Shown here: piece by piece, positions 16,118 through 24,514 of the stretch
Layout of the letters: every line of letters starts with the position of its first letter
How positions within the stretch are numbered: position 1 is the stretch's first letter
Translations under genes and position numbers: made by a program
Notes under the pieces: generated by a model
Seen by the model: the letters and a program-made list of their open reading frames with translations, nothing else
Told to the model about the DNA's origin: nothing
Databases searched by the model: none
Source of the DNA: Demequina sp. NBRC 110057
GTDB lineage: Bacteria; Actinomycetota; Actinomycetes; Actinomycetales; Demequinaceae
Length of the DNA: 64,000 nucleotides
Assembly: GCF_002090175.1 (NCBI RefSeq)
Contig: NZ_BBRN01000006.1
Span: forward strand, 62,001-126,000
Direction of reading: 5' to 3'

Positions 16118-18133
16118 ATGAGCGAGTCCGCACCCCCGGCGCCCGCCGACGTCGAGCCCAAGGCGCCGATGTCCCGTAAGGCGCTAGCCACCTGGGTCTT
16201 CTACCCCTCGGCCATCCTCATCCTCGGATTCGTGGCGTTCGCGATCATCGCGCCCGGCGTTGCCGAGGATCTGTTTGCCGCGATCCAGGACACCATCATC
16301 AACGCGTTCGGCTGGTACTACGTGCTGATCGCCGCGGTCTTCGTGGCGTTCGCCCTGGTCATCGGCTTCTCCCGGTTCGGCAACATCGTGCTGGGCAAGG
16401 ACTCCGACAAGCCGCAGTTCTCGATGTTCTCCTGGTTCGCGCTGCTGTTCGCGGCCGGCATGGGCATCGGCCTTGTGTTCTACGGCGTCTCCGAGCCCCT
16501 CACCCACTTCGCGACGCCGCGACCCGGCGTCAGCGGCACCTCCGAGCAGCTCGCGCAGCAGGCGATGAGCCAGACGTTCCTTCACTGGGGAATCCACGCG
16601 TGGGCCATCTACATCGTGGTGGGACTCGGCATCGCCTACGCCGTCCACCGCCGCGGCCGTCCGGTGTCCATCAGGTACGCCCTCGAGCCGCTGCTGGGCA
16701 AGCACATCAAGGGCGGCTGGGGTAACGCGATCGACGTCACCGCCGTGGTCGGCACGCTGTTCGGCGTCGCGACCTCGCTGGGACTTGGCGTCCTGCAGAT
16801 CTCCTCCGGCCTCGAGTCCGTGGGCATCGCGGAGCCGTCCACCACCACGCAGATCGTGCTGATCGTCATCATCACGATCATCACGATCTTCTCGCTCGTC
16901 ACGGGCCTCCAGCGCGGCATGAAGTGGCTGTCCAACACCAACCTGGCGCTCGCCCTGGTGCTGCTGGTGTTCGTGCTGTTCGCCGGCCCCACCGAGTTCC
17001 TCATGCGCGAGTTCGTGCAGGACATCGGCGCCTACATCCAGAACTTCATCGGCCTCAGCTTCAACGTGTCCGCCTTCCAGGGCGAGGCAGGCGAGGAGTG
17101 GCAGGCGGCCTGGACCACGTTCTACTGGGGCTGGTGGATCTCCTGGGCACCGTTCGTGGGCGTCTTCATCGCGCGCGTCTCGAAGGGCCGCACTGTCCGC
17201 GAGTTCATCTGGGGCGTGCTGCTGGTCCCGTCCCTCGTGACGTTCTTCTGGTTCGCCGTCATGGGCGGCACCGCGCTGTACGAGGAGCTTTACGAGGGCG
17301 GCGGGCTGGTGGGCCCCAACGGCGAGGTGGACCTCAACGGGTCCCTGTTCGCCATGTTGGACACCCTCCCCGGCGGCACCGTGCTGACCATCGGCGCCAT
17401 GATCCTCATCGCGGTGTTCTTCGTCACCAGTTCCGACTCCGGATCGCTGGTGCTGTCGATGCTCACCACGGGCGGCGACGAGTCCCCCAAGCGCTGGATC
17501 CGCGTGTTCTGGGCCTGCACCACCGCGCTCGTCGCCATCGCGCTGCTGCTGTCCGGCGGCCTGTCGGCGCTGCAGACCGCGGCGATCATCACCGCGCTAC
17601 CGTTCTCGGTCGTCATGATCGGCATCGCGATGTCCACGGTCAGGGCGTTCAGGCGGGAGCACGCGCTCTACCTGGCCGCCAACCGCAGCGAGTTCATGGA
17701 CCACATCCGCGACACCATCTCCGGCGAATACGGGCTGGAGCCCACCGAGGCGGATATCGACACCGAGGCGGCGCGCACGCGCCTTCCCGGCCTGCGCCGG
17801 TGGACCCTCGGCGGGCCCACGCCCAAGCGCCACAAGGCGGCCGATGCCGGGGCCGCCGGTGCGGCGACAGGTACCGCCGTCGTGGCGACGGCATCGGCCA
17901 CCGACGGGGCCGCGGATACCGCCGCCGCCGCTCCCCCCGGTGCCGAGCCGCACCCGGGAGAGGCGGTGCTGCCGGGGTCGGGCACGGCGCCCACCGCGCA
18001 GTCAGCTCCCGCGACGGGCTCGGGTGAGGACTCTGACGCGGGTGACGACGAGGCCCCGGCCTTCGAGAAGCACCCGACCGATCAGATCATCATGCCGATC
18101 GACCACCTGCCCGAGGACCACGACAAGCAGTAG
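16118..18133 (+). CDS. BCCT family transporter (betaine/choline/carnitine type)
   Basis: A 671-residue secondary transporter with twelve membrane segments. The family signature is clear in WTTFYWGWWISWAPFVGVFIARVSKGRT, whose tryptophans bind the quaternary ammonium substrate. AAGMGIGLVFYGVSEPL is the conserved glycine-rich segment of helix 3, with GIGL rather than a longer glycine run. The last 130 residues are a hydrophilic Ala/Thr/Asp-rich tail, longer than in most relatives; in BetP-like carriers the C-terminal tail senses osmotic stress. Import of betaine or choline with sodium is the likely role. A possible downstream start at Met18 exists. The gene ends at a long stem-loop shared with the convergent ABC cluster. 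Confidence 0.92.
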   Translation: MSESAPPAPADVEPKAPMSRKALATWVFYPSAILILGFVAFAIIAPGVAEDLFAAIQDTIINAFGWYYVLIAAVFVAFALVIGFSRFGNIVLGKDSDKPQFSMFSWFALLFAAGMGIGLVFYGVSEPLTHFATPRPGVSGTSEQLAQQAMSQTFLHWGIHAWAIYIVVGLGIAYAVHRRGRPVSIRYALEPLLGKHIKGGWGNAIDVTAVVGTLFGVATSLGLGVLQISSGLESVGIAEPSTTTQIVLIVIITIITIFSLVTGLQRGMKWLSNTNLALALVLLVFVLFAGPTEFLMREFVQDIGAYIQNFIGLSFNVSAFQGEAGEEWQAAWTTFYWGWWISWAPFVGVFIARVSKGRTVREFIWGVLLVPSLVTFFWFAVMGGTALYEELYEGGGLVGPNGEVDLNGSLFAMLDTLPGGTVLTIGAMILIAVFFVTSSDSGSLVLSMLTTGGDESPKRWIRVFWACTTALVAIALLLSGGLSALQTAAIITALPFSVVMIGIAMSTVRAFRREHALYLAANRSEFMDHIRDTISGEYGLEPTEADIDTEAARTRLPGLRRWTLGGPTPKRHKAADAGAAGAATGTAVVATASATDGAADTAAAAPPGAEPHPGEAVLPGSGTAPTAQSAPATGSGEDSDAGDDEAPAFEKHPTDQIIMPIDHLPEDHDKQ

Positions 18134-18148
18134 TCCTCGCCCGCCTGC

Positions 18149-18196
18149 AAGGAGGCTGGTGCTGGTTTCGCGACGAAACCCAGCACCAGCCTCCTT
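18149..18196. terminator. Long bidirectional stem-loop
   Basis: Arms of 17 perfect pairs (18149-18165 with 18180-18196), extended inward by five more after a one-base bulge. It lies between the convergent BCCT and ABC ATPase genes. There is no T tract. Confidence 0.7.
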
Positions 18197-18208
18197 CGTG
18201 CGTGTGGC

Positions 18209-18961
18209 CTAGGAGGCGAGGCCGGTGATCATCGCGACGAGCTCGTTGTGGGTGGTGTCCGCGACGGCCCTCGTGCCCACCTGGGTGCCGCGCCTCAGCA
18301 CCGTGACGCGGTCGGCGATGCGGAACACCTGCTCCATGTTGTGACTCACGATGAGGACGGCGGCGCCTCGCTCCTTGAGGCGCAGGATGGTCTCCTCGAC
18401 CTTGGCGGTCTCGGCGACGCCGAGCGCGGCCGTCGGCTCGTCCATGAGCACCAGGCCGCTCGCCCAGTGCGTCGCCCTGGCGATCGCGATGCCCTGACGC
18501 TGACCGCCGGACAGGTCGGACAGCTGCGCCTTGGCGGAGGGGATCCTGATGTCGAGGTCGTCGACGAGGGCCTGGGTCTCACGCGCCATCCGCGCACGGT
18601 CGAGAACCTTGAGCGGGCCCCGCGTGAGCTCGCGCCCCAGGAACAGGTTCATGTACACCGGCTGCAGGTCGACGAGCGCGAGGTCCTGGTAGACCACCTC
18701 GACGCCCTTGTCGCGCGCATCCGACGGGTCGGAGAACTCGGCCCGCTCGCCGCTCAGCCAGATCTCCCCCTCGGTGGGCTGGTAGACCCCCGAGATGATC
18801 TTGACGAGCGTCGACTTTCCCGCGCCGTTGTCGCCCACCAGCGCGACGATCTCGCCTGGCGCCACCTCGAGGTCGAATCGCTGGATGGCGGTCACGGCGC
18901 CGAAGCGCTTGGAGATCCCCTCGAGCCGCAGGGGGCTGGTCACGGCGGGCGCGGCGGTCAT
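18209..18961 (-). CDS. Sugar ABC importer ATP-binding protein, single-domain (FrcA-like)
   Basis: A 250-residue ATPase with Walker [11 protein letters not shown], signature LSGGQRQGIAIARA and Walker B GLVLMDEPTAAL, then the switch HN in VSHNMEQV. CUT2 importers usually have a two-domain ATPase of about 500 residues (RbsA); this single-domain form resembles FrcA of the Sinorhizobium fructose importer, which also works with a ROK kinase. It powers the permease encoded at 20188-21174 together with the binding protein at 23170-24324. Its start overlaps the stop of the YhfX-like gene (ATGA). It is the last gene of a six-gene operon. Confidence 0.9.
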   Translation of the reverse strand: MTAAPAVTSPLRLEGISKRFGAVTAIQRFDLEVAPGEIVALVGDNGAGKSTLVKIISGVYQPTEGEIWLSGERAEFSDPSDARDKGVEVVYQDLALVDLQPVYMNLFLGRELTRGPLKVLDRARMARETQALVDDLDIRIPSAKAQLSDLSGGQRQGIAIARATHWASGLVLMDEPTAALGVAETAKVEETILRLKERGAAVLIVSHNMEQVFRIADRVTVLRRGTQVGTRAVADTTHNELVAMITGLAS

Positions 18962-20178
18962 CGCGCACCTCCCGCAAGGACGTCGGCGACGGTGAGGGGG
19001 GCCGAGCCGTCTGCCGACCACACCCCTTCCACGCGCGGCGCTCCCGTGCCGATGCCGGACACGGCGGCCGTGAGGCCACGCGTCACGAACACCTGCGGGC
19101 GGAAGCCGAACACGACAGTGTCGCCCGATGCGACCGGCCCCTGGTCGGCGCGCAGGGTCGCGTAGTAGTCGATGGCGGTCGCGGCCGGCATGTCGACGTC
19201 GCGGGGCACTGCCGTGGCCGGATCGTCTCCGTCACCCACGACGAGCGCGCGCGTGGGCACGTCGCCGAGCACCGGGTCCACGTACAGGCCGCCGCCGAAG
19301 ACGTAGGCGTCCGGCCCCCACAGGTGGGACACCTCGCTCACGTAAACGATCGCCGGTTCCTCGATAAGGTCGGTCACCGCGTGGAGCGGAGTGGTGCCGG
19401 TCAGCCCGTGACCGGGCTCGACCTGCGTGGCGCCGGCGGCGGCGAGCGTGGAAAGGATCGACGTCGAGGTGGTGCCGGGGGCGTTGAGCTCGACGTGATC
19501 CCGGCCCGCTGCCAGGAGCGCCGCCTTCGCGCGCGTGAGGGTCGCCAGGTTGGGTGTCGAGACCGCGGTTCCCGACGCGGCATCGAACAGCGTCGCGGGG
19601 AAGCTCGTGACACCCGCGAAGCGGACGCCGTCGATCGCGTCGATCCGGTCGGCGACCTCGACGATGCTGGCGGCATCGAAGCCGCCCTCGTGGCCCCGGT
19701 AGAAGCGGTCGCCCTCCGCGTGGATGCGTGCGAGCACCGGCTGCTCGCGGCCCGCCGCGCGCGAGGCCGCTCCGGCCTCGCGCGCCTTGTCGAGCGAGAA
19801 CACTGTCCAGAAGGACGGCTCTAGCGCGGCGGCGGCGGCCGCGGCGTGACGCGGGATCTGCACCAGGTGACCGAGGTGGCCGGTGGCGAGCCCCCCGGCC
19901 CTCGCGGCGATAGCGCACTCGAGGTCCACGCCCACGGCGTGGGTAATGCCGTGGCGCACGAGCGCCGCCGACACGTCGGGGTTGCGGCCGATCTGCTTGG
20001 TCATGGCGAACGGCGTGAGCCCGTGCGCCGCTGCCTCGGCGACGAACGCATCGGCGTTGCGCCCCACCGCGTCGAGGTCGATCACGGAGGTGTTGGGAGG
20101 AATGAGGCCCGCCCGGTGAAGGGCGACGGCGTCGCGGATCAGCGCCGGGTTCCGGCGACGGGTGAGTTCAAGGAACAC
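18958..20178 (-). CDS. YhfX-like PLP-dependent enzyme (alanine racemase N-terminal fold)
   Basis: A 406-residue protein like E. coli YhfX. The alanine-racemase-type barrel begins near TSVIDLDAVGRNADAF, and the presumed PLP lysine is in PFAMTKQIGRNP (family position by analogy). HGITHAVGVDLE, ARIHAEGDRF and NAPGTTSTS continue the barrel; a C-terminal beta domain follows LWGPDAYVFGGGLYVDP. The family could act as an amino-acid racemase, decarboxylase or aldolase; the reaction is not settled. In E. coli yhfX sits near php, a phosphotriesterase homologue, and here too a phosphotriesterase-family gene is in the operon. It overlaps the ATPase gene by ATGA and is nine bases after the permease gene. 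Confidence 0.82.
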   Translation of the reverse strand: MFLELTRRRNPALIRDAVALHRAGLIPPNTSVIDLDAVGRNADAFVAEAAAHGLTPFAMTKQIGRNPDVSAALVRHGITHAVGVDLECAIAARAGGLATGHLGHLVQIPRHAAAAAAALEPSFWTVFSLDKAREAGAASRAAGREQPVLARIHAEGDRFYRGHEGGFDAASIVEVADRIDAIDGVRFAGVTSFPATLFDAASGTAVSTPNLATLTRAKAALLAAGRDHVELNAPGTTSTSILSTLAAAGATQVEPGHGLTGTTPLHAVTDLIEEPAIVYVSEVSHLWGPDAYVFGGGLYVDPVLGDVPTRALVVGDGDDPATAVPRDVDMPAATAIDYYATLRADQGPVASGDTVVFGFRPQVFVTRGLTAAVSGIGTGAPRVEGVWSADGSAPLTVADVLAGGAR

Positions 20179-20187
20179 GGAGGCCTC

Positions 20188-21174
20188 CTACTGGGACTTC
20201 CTGGCGCGCAGCGACAGGGAGACGGCGATGAGGATGATCGCGCCACGCACGATCATCTGCTGGGACACGGACAGGCCCGCGAGGATGAGGCCGTTATTGA
20301 TCATGGACATGAGCAGGGAGCCCACGAGGGCGCCGGCGATGGAGGCCTTGCCTCCGGTCAGGGCCGTGCCGCCGACAATGACGGCGGCGAGCACCGTCAT
20401 CAGGTCGGCCTCGCCCAGCGTGTACCTGGCGCCTCCCAGGCGGCCGTCGTAGAGGATTCCCGCGAGCGCCGCGGTCATGCCGGAGGCGACGAACACCGCC
20501 ATCTTGACGCGGCCCACGCGGATGCCCGCCACCTGCGCCGCGCGCTCGTTGTTGCCCACGGCGAGGACGTGAGCGCCGAAGCGACGCTGGCGCACCACGT
20601 GCCACCCTGCGAGCACCGCGGCGCCCGTCCACCACACCAGGATGGGGATCCCGAGCAGCGACCCCGAGCCGAACAGCCACACAAAGGTCTCGTCGAGCAC
20701 GGGCACCGACTGGAGGTCGGTGAGCTGGCGCGCGAGGCCGGCCACCAGACCCATGCTCGCGAGCGTCACGAGGAAGGAGGGGAGCCGCACCACCGTGACG
20801 AAGAATCCGTTCACGGCACCCACCGCGGCGCCGACGGCGAGCCCCACGAGGGCGCCGACCCACCACAGCCCGCTTGCCTCGAGCGCGACCGCAGCGCTGA
20901 GCGCCCCGAGCGCCACCGTGGAGCCGATCGACAGGTCGATCGCGCCGATCCCCAGGACGAGCACGGCCCCGATGGCCATCACGGTGATGGGGGCGGACTG
21001 CACGACGACGTTGGACAGGTTGGTCCAGGTCAGGAAGTACTCGCCCTGGGTCACCGCGAAGAAGACGAAGACGAGCACGAAGCCGATGTAGACGACGTAG
21101 CGCGACCAGGGGAAGGCGCGGACCCGTTGGGCGAGGTCGGGGGACGCCTGCGCGTCCACGGTGGTGGCGGTCAT
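20188..21174 (-). CDS. Sugar ABC importer permease (RbsC/FrcC type)
   Basis: A 328-residue CUT2-type permease with about nine membrane segments. The family hallmarks are GIGAIDLSIGSTVALGALSAA after the second segment and AVNGFFVTVVRLPSFLVTLASMG, then the cytoplasmic coupling loop VLAVGNNERAAQVAGIRVGRVK. A second hallmark, LAAVIVGGTALTGGKASIAGALVGS, closes the protein. It forms the membrane channel for the sugar-like substrate. Its start codon overlaps the stop of the ROK kinase gene (ATGA), and its stop is followed by the YhfX-like gene. Confidence 0.92.
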   Translation of the reverse strand: MTATTVDAQASPDLAQRVRAFPWSRYVVYIGFVLVFVFFAVTQGEYFLTWTNLSNVVVQSAPITVMAIGAVLVLGIGAIDLSIGSTVALGALSAAVALEASGLWWVGALVGLAVGAAVGAVNGFFVTVVRLPSFLVTLASMGLVAGLARQLTDLQSVPVLDETFVWLFGSGSLLGIPILVWWTGAAVLAGWHVVRQRRFGAHVLAVGNNERAAQVAGIRVGRVKMAVFVASGMTAALAGILYDGRLGGARYTLGEADLMTVLAAVIVGGTALTGGKASIAGALVGSLLMSMINNGLILAGLSVSQQMIVRGAIILIAVSLSLRARKSQ

Positions 21175-22082
21175 GCGGGGACTCCTTGCGGGTGGGTGGC
21201 CTCGAGCGCGAGGTGGACGGCCCCGGCGAGGGGAGCGCGGTCGCCGAGGGCCGAGGTGACGACGGGAACCTGGGAGTGGCCGATGCGGGCGAGCCAGGTC
21301 TGGACGCGCGGCAGGAGCTCGGGCCTCAGCCCGATGCCTCCCCCGAGCACGATGCGTCCGGGGTCGACGACAGCGATGACGGCGCCGAGCGCGGCGGCGA
21401 CCCAGCGGGCGTAGCCGTCGACGACGGCGGCGGCGCAGTCGTCGCCGCGCGCCGCGCGGGAGAACACCTGACGCGTCGAGGCTGCCGTCCCGGTGAGGTC
21501 CTCGTAGCGCTGGGCGATGGTCTCTCCCGCGACCATCTCCTCGAGCGCCCCGCGGCGATGGTTGTCGGGGTCGAGGGGGTCGGCCCCGAGCGGGAGGTAG
21601 CCGATCTCGCCCGCAGCTCCGCGGGCGCCGCGGATGAGGCGGCCCCCGAGGACGAGGCCCATGCCGATCCCGGTTCCCAGGGACACGAACGCGAAGTCGT
21701 CGCCCGCGTCCCCCGCGTGAAGCTCGCCGAGAGCGGCGACGTTCACGTCGTTCTCCAGGACCACCGCGTGACCCAGCGCCTCCTCGAGCGCGCCGCGGAC
21801 GTCGGTGCCATCGAGGTGGGCGAGGTTCGGGGCGAGAGTGAACCCGTCGGCGCTAGCCACGCCGGCACCGCCCACCGCGGTGGCGCGCACGGCGGCGGGG
21901 TCGACGCCGGCCGCCGCCGCCAGCCTGCCCAGCAGTGCGGCGAGTTGACGGTCCAGGCCGGCCCCGGCATCGGCCGTCGGGGCCTCGTCGATCGCGAGCA
22001 GCGCACCGCTCGCGTCGCCGAGCGCGGCGCGCACCTTGGTGCCGCCCAGGTCGACGCCCATGACGAGCGGGCCCGCGGTCAT
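21171..22082 (-). CDS. ROK family sugar kinase
   Basis: A 303-residue kinase. The phosphate-binding loop VDLGGTKVRAAL is at residues 10-21, the catalytic base Asp in LENDVNVAALGE, and the second phosphate loop SLGTGIGMGLV. RGARGAAGEIGYLPLG follows; the His and zinc cysteines of classical ROK kinases are missing (HRRGALEEM is in the place of the CxCGxxGC motif), so zinc is probably not bound. No DNA-binding domain is present. It should phosphorylate the imported sugar-like compound in the cytoplasm, like FrcK in the fructose operon. Overlaps the phosphotriesterase gene upstream and the permease gene downstream, both by ATGA. Confidence 0.87.
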   Translation of the reverse strand: MTAGPLVMGVDLGGTKVRAALGDASGALLAIDEAPTADAGAGLDRQLAALLGRLAAAAGVDPAAVRATAVGGAGVASADGFTLAPNLAHLDGTDVRGALEEALGHAVVLENDVNVAALGELHAGDAGDDFAFVSLGTGIGMGLVLGGRLIRGARGAAGEIGYLPLGADPLDPDNHRRGALEEMVAGETIAQRYEDLTGTAASTRQVFSRAARGDDCAAAVVDGYARWVAAALGAVIAVVDPGRIVLGGGIGLRPELLPRVQTWLARIGHSQVPVVTSALGDRAPLAGAVHLALEATHPQGVPA

Positions 22083-23104
22083 CGTGCGTCTCCGTTTCCC
22101 AGGAGGCGCAAAGGGTTGTCGCGGAGCAGGACGTCGGCTGCCGAGGCGGGAAGGCCGAGCGACACCGCGAGCGGCAAGAAGACCTCGGGGAGGTAGGCGT
22201 AACCCCACCGGCCGTGCGTCGTGGGGTTGAGGTAGACCTCGGCGCCGGTCAGATCCTGAGCGAGGAGGATCTGTTCGCCGTAGCCGCGGCCCCACAGCTC
22301 CACGAGGGCCCGCGCGCGCGACTCGTCGGAGCGGTAGTAGGCGCGCTTGGCGAGCTCACCGTCGGCGGCGGGAGTGGCGGGAGGCTCGAGGAAGAAGTCC
22401 CAGTGCTGCTTGCCGATGGTGTCGAAGGCCACGCACGCGCCGGTGTCGAGCACCTCAGCAACCGCGTCGACGTCCGGGTGGATGTCCATGTGGCCGATGA
22501 CCACGCGGGACAGGTCCACGCCCTCCTCGCTCAGCAGCTGGGTCTGCTCGAGCGCCATGGTGCCGTGAGTCGTGTGGGTCATGAGGGCGACGCCCGTGTG
22601 TACCTGTGCCCGCGCGGCGGCGCGCAGGCACTTCTCCTCATGGTCGGTGATCTCGTCGAGACCCGTGGCCTGCTCGCCGAGCACGCCGGCGCGCACTCCC
22701 GAGGCGCCGATGCCGTCCTCGAGGTCCGCCATGAGCCGCGCTGTCATGGTGTCGAGGTCCGCGGCGACGGTCCACTCGGGGCTGAAGGCCTCGAGGTAGA
22801 CGGAGGTGCCCGCGACGAGGTGAAGGCCGCTGCGGCGCGAGATTTCCGCCAAGGCAGCGGTGTTATCGCCGTGCTCGTCTCGACCCACCACTCCGTACGG
22901 GCTGAGGTCGACGACCATCTCGATCCCATGGCGGCGCAGCGGGGCGAGGGCCTCCGCGGCGACGGCAATAGCCTCGTCGCCGGCCTCGGTGGGTCCGCCC
23001 GTGAGCCACGGCCCGGGGATGAGCGAGAGCGGGTGCTCGTGGATCATCACCCGGCCGAGCCCGGCCGTCTCGACGGGGCCCAGGACTGTCTGCACGGTTG
23101 CCAT
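22079..23104 (-). CDS. Phosphotriesterase-family metal hydrolase (possible lactonase)
   Basis: A 341-residue TIM-barrel amidohydrolase. Metal ligands can be seen: His22 and His24 in MIHEHPL, Glu144 in GVLGEQ in place of the carboxylated lysine of true phosphotriesterases, His177 in MTHTTHG, His205 in VIGHMD, and the final Asp in LLAQDLTG. The Glu replacement is typical of the PHP branch (E. coli Php). Members act as lactonases or on phosphorylated sugar lactones; the substrate here is unknown. AAGGAGA sets the start at 23104. Position in a sugar importer operon, between the binding protein and a ROK kinase, argues for a role in opening or releasing the imported compound. Confidence 0.85.
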   Translation of the reverse strand: MATVQTVLGPVETAGLGRVMIHEHPLSLIPGPWLTGGPTEAGDEAIAVAAEALAPLRRHGIEMVVDLSPYGVVGRDEHGDNTAALAEISRRSGLHLVAGTSVYLEAFSPEWTVAADLDTMTARLMADLEDGIGASGVRAGVLGEQATGLDEITDHEEKCLRAAARAQVHTGVALMTHTTHGTMALEQTQLLSEEGVDLSRVVIGHMDIHPDVDAVAEVLDTGACVAFDTIGKQHWDFFLEPPATPAADGELAKRAYYRSDESRARALVELWGRGYGEQILLAQDLTGAEVYLNPTTHGRWGYAYLPEVFLPLAVSLGLPASAADVLLRDNPLRLLGNGDAR

Positions 23105-23130
23105 GGGGAGAGATCTCCTTTGATGCGGGG

Positions 23131-23157
23131 GGGGGAGGGCGCCGGGCGCCCTCCCCC
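23131..23157 (-). terminator. Intra-operon GC hairpin after the binding-protein gene
   Basis: Arms 23131-23143 and 23145-23157 are perfectly complementary over 13 positions. It lies between the binding-protein gene and the phosphotriesterase gene in the same operon, where it would stop some transcripts or protect the 5' part of the message. Confidence 0.6.
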
Positions 23158-23169
23158 ACGGTGATGGTG

Positions 23170-24324
23170 TCAGCCTGCCTGAACGCTTGCCGGGGGCTCG
23201 ACGCCGTAGTCGGCGAGCCACCCCTCGGCCAGGTTGTCGGCGGTGACCTTGACGGGAGGCGACGCCACCAGGGCGGGCGCTTCCGTATCGAGCAGCCCGT
23301 ACGCGCCAGCGATCGCGAGTCCGCGGCCGATGTCGAGCGAGCCGTTGCCCACGAGGCCCGCGATGTTCCCGCCGGCGGCCATGTCGGCAGCCAGCGTGGT
23401 GTCGAGGTCGTTGGTGACGATCGCGACGTCGGTACGTCCGGCGGCCTTGACCGCGGCGAGGACTCCCTGAGCCGCGGTGGCCCACGGCACGTAGATGCCG
23501 GTGATGTCGGGGTTCTTCAGCAGCAGTGCCGCGGCGATCTCCTCGGTGCGCGCCTCATCGGTGAAGCCCTCCTCGGCCACGATCTCCATGTCGGGGTACG
23601 AGTGACCGAGCCAGTCCTTGAAGGCCTCGTCGCGCTGGTTGGTGAACCAGAAGTCGGCGTCGTGGAACAAGTAAGCGACCTTGCCCTCGCCGCCCAGCGC
23701 GTCGCCCAGCAGCTCCGCGTTGGCGCGGCCAGCATCCGTCAGGGACTCCGTCACGATCGAGACGAACTGATCTCCGGCGGTGTAGCCGGCGGGCGGAGTG
23801 GTCATGATGACGAGCTGCTTTCCCGCATCCACGATGGGCTGGAATGACTGGGCGGCGGAGGTGGGGTCGGCCGCGATGCCGATGACGATGTCGGGGTCGA
23901 GCGCCATCACGGACTCGACGTTGTTGGCCTGGGTCGCGGCGTCGAAGGCGGCCTCGGTGGAGGCGACCACCTCGATGCCAAGGTCGGCGAGCTGCTCCGT
24001 GGCGCCCTTCTCCACGGCATCGACGAACTCCGAGGACGTGTGCCACACGAACGCGGCGGTGTAGCCACCGTCCGCGACCGTTGCGGCCTCTTCGTCCGTG
24101 AGCGTGAGCTCGTCGAGCGTGCCGGGGACCTCCCCGTTGGGGCCGGCAAACTCGAGGCTGGGCTCCTCGACGGACTGGGCGACCGACGAGGACTCGGCGC
24201 CGGATGATCCCGAGGCGCCGGCGGCGGGCTCCTCGGCATCGGTGCTGCATCCGGCGACGGTGAGGGACAGGGCGAGGGCGCCGGCGATCACGGCTCCTGC
24301 GCGGCGAACGGTGGTGTGCTGCAT
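23170..24324 (-). CDS. Sugar ABC importer substrate-binding lipoprotein
   Basis: A 384-residue lipoprotein: signal peptide with a lipobox VAGC (Cys26), an Ala/Ser/Glu-rich linker, then a two-lobe periplasmic-binding-protein type 1 domain of the ribose-binding kind. Lobe 1 begins at YTAAFVWHTSSEFVDAVEKGA; DPDIVIGIAADPTSA and GIYVPWATAAQGVLAAV mark the strands beside the cleft. An aromatic cluster HDADFWFTNQRDEAF could contact the ligand. It captures the compound outside the cell for the permease at 20188. First gene of the operon; GAGG seven bases before ATG is the likely ribosome-binding site. The next gene is separated by a strong hairpin. Confidence 0.9.
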   Translation of the reverse strand: MQHTTVRRAGAVIAGALALSLTVAGCSTDAEEPAAGASGSSGAESSSVAQSVEEPSLEFAGPNGEVPGTLDELTLTDEEAATVADGGYTAAFVWHTSSEFVDAVEKGATEQLADLGIEVVASTEAAFDAATQANNVESVMALDPDIVIGIAADPTSAAQSFQPIVDAGKQLVIMTTPPAGYTAGDQFVSIVTESLTDAGRANAELLGDALGGEGKVAYLFHDADFWFTNQRDEAFKDWLGHSYPDMEIVAEEGFTDEARTEEIAAALLLKNPDITGIYVPWATAAQGVLAAVKAAGRTDVAIVTNDLDTTLAADMAAGGNIAGLVGNGSLDIGRGLAIAGAYGLLDTEAPALVASPPVKVTADNLAEGWLADYGVEPPASVQAG

Positions 24325-24368
24325 GGGGGACCTCGGATCTGGAGGAGGGACGCTGACGACGGGGGTGC

Positions 24369-24410
24369 CGTCGTGAAAGTTAGTTTGCTTTCACGACGCA
24401 ATCAATGTCA
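24369..24410 (-). promoter_or_regulatory. Promoter and ROK operator of the importer operon
   Basis: Minus strand: TTGACA (24410-24405), 17 bases, CAAACT (24387-24382). A perfect inverted repeat CGTCGTGAAAG (24369-24379), 8 bases, CTTTCACGACG (24388-24398) covers the -10 region. Its centre holds TTAGTTT, the half-site common to XylR/ROK repressors. A second TTAGTTT with a TCATGACGA tail lies at 24483-24498, before the repressor gene. Confidence 0.7.
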
Positions 24411-24514
24411 ATGGATCGAATGTCACGTTCTTGTAAACTCTCACCAGGGTGTTGCGCGGAGGCGCCGCGCCCGCCGGGAGCTTTAGTTTCATGACGAACC
24501 TGTGAGGGGGGCCG

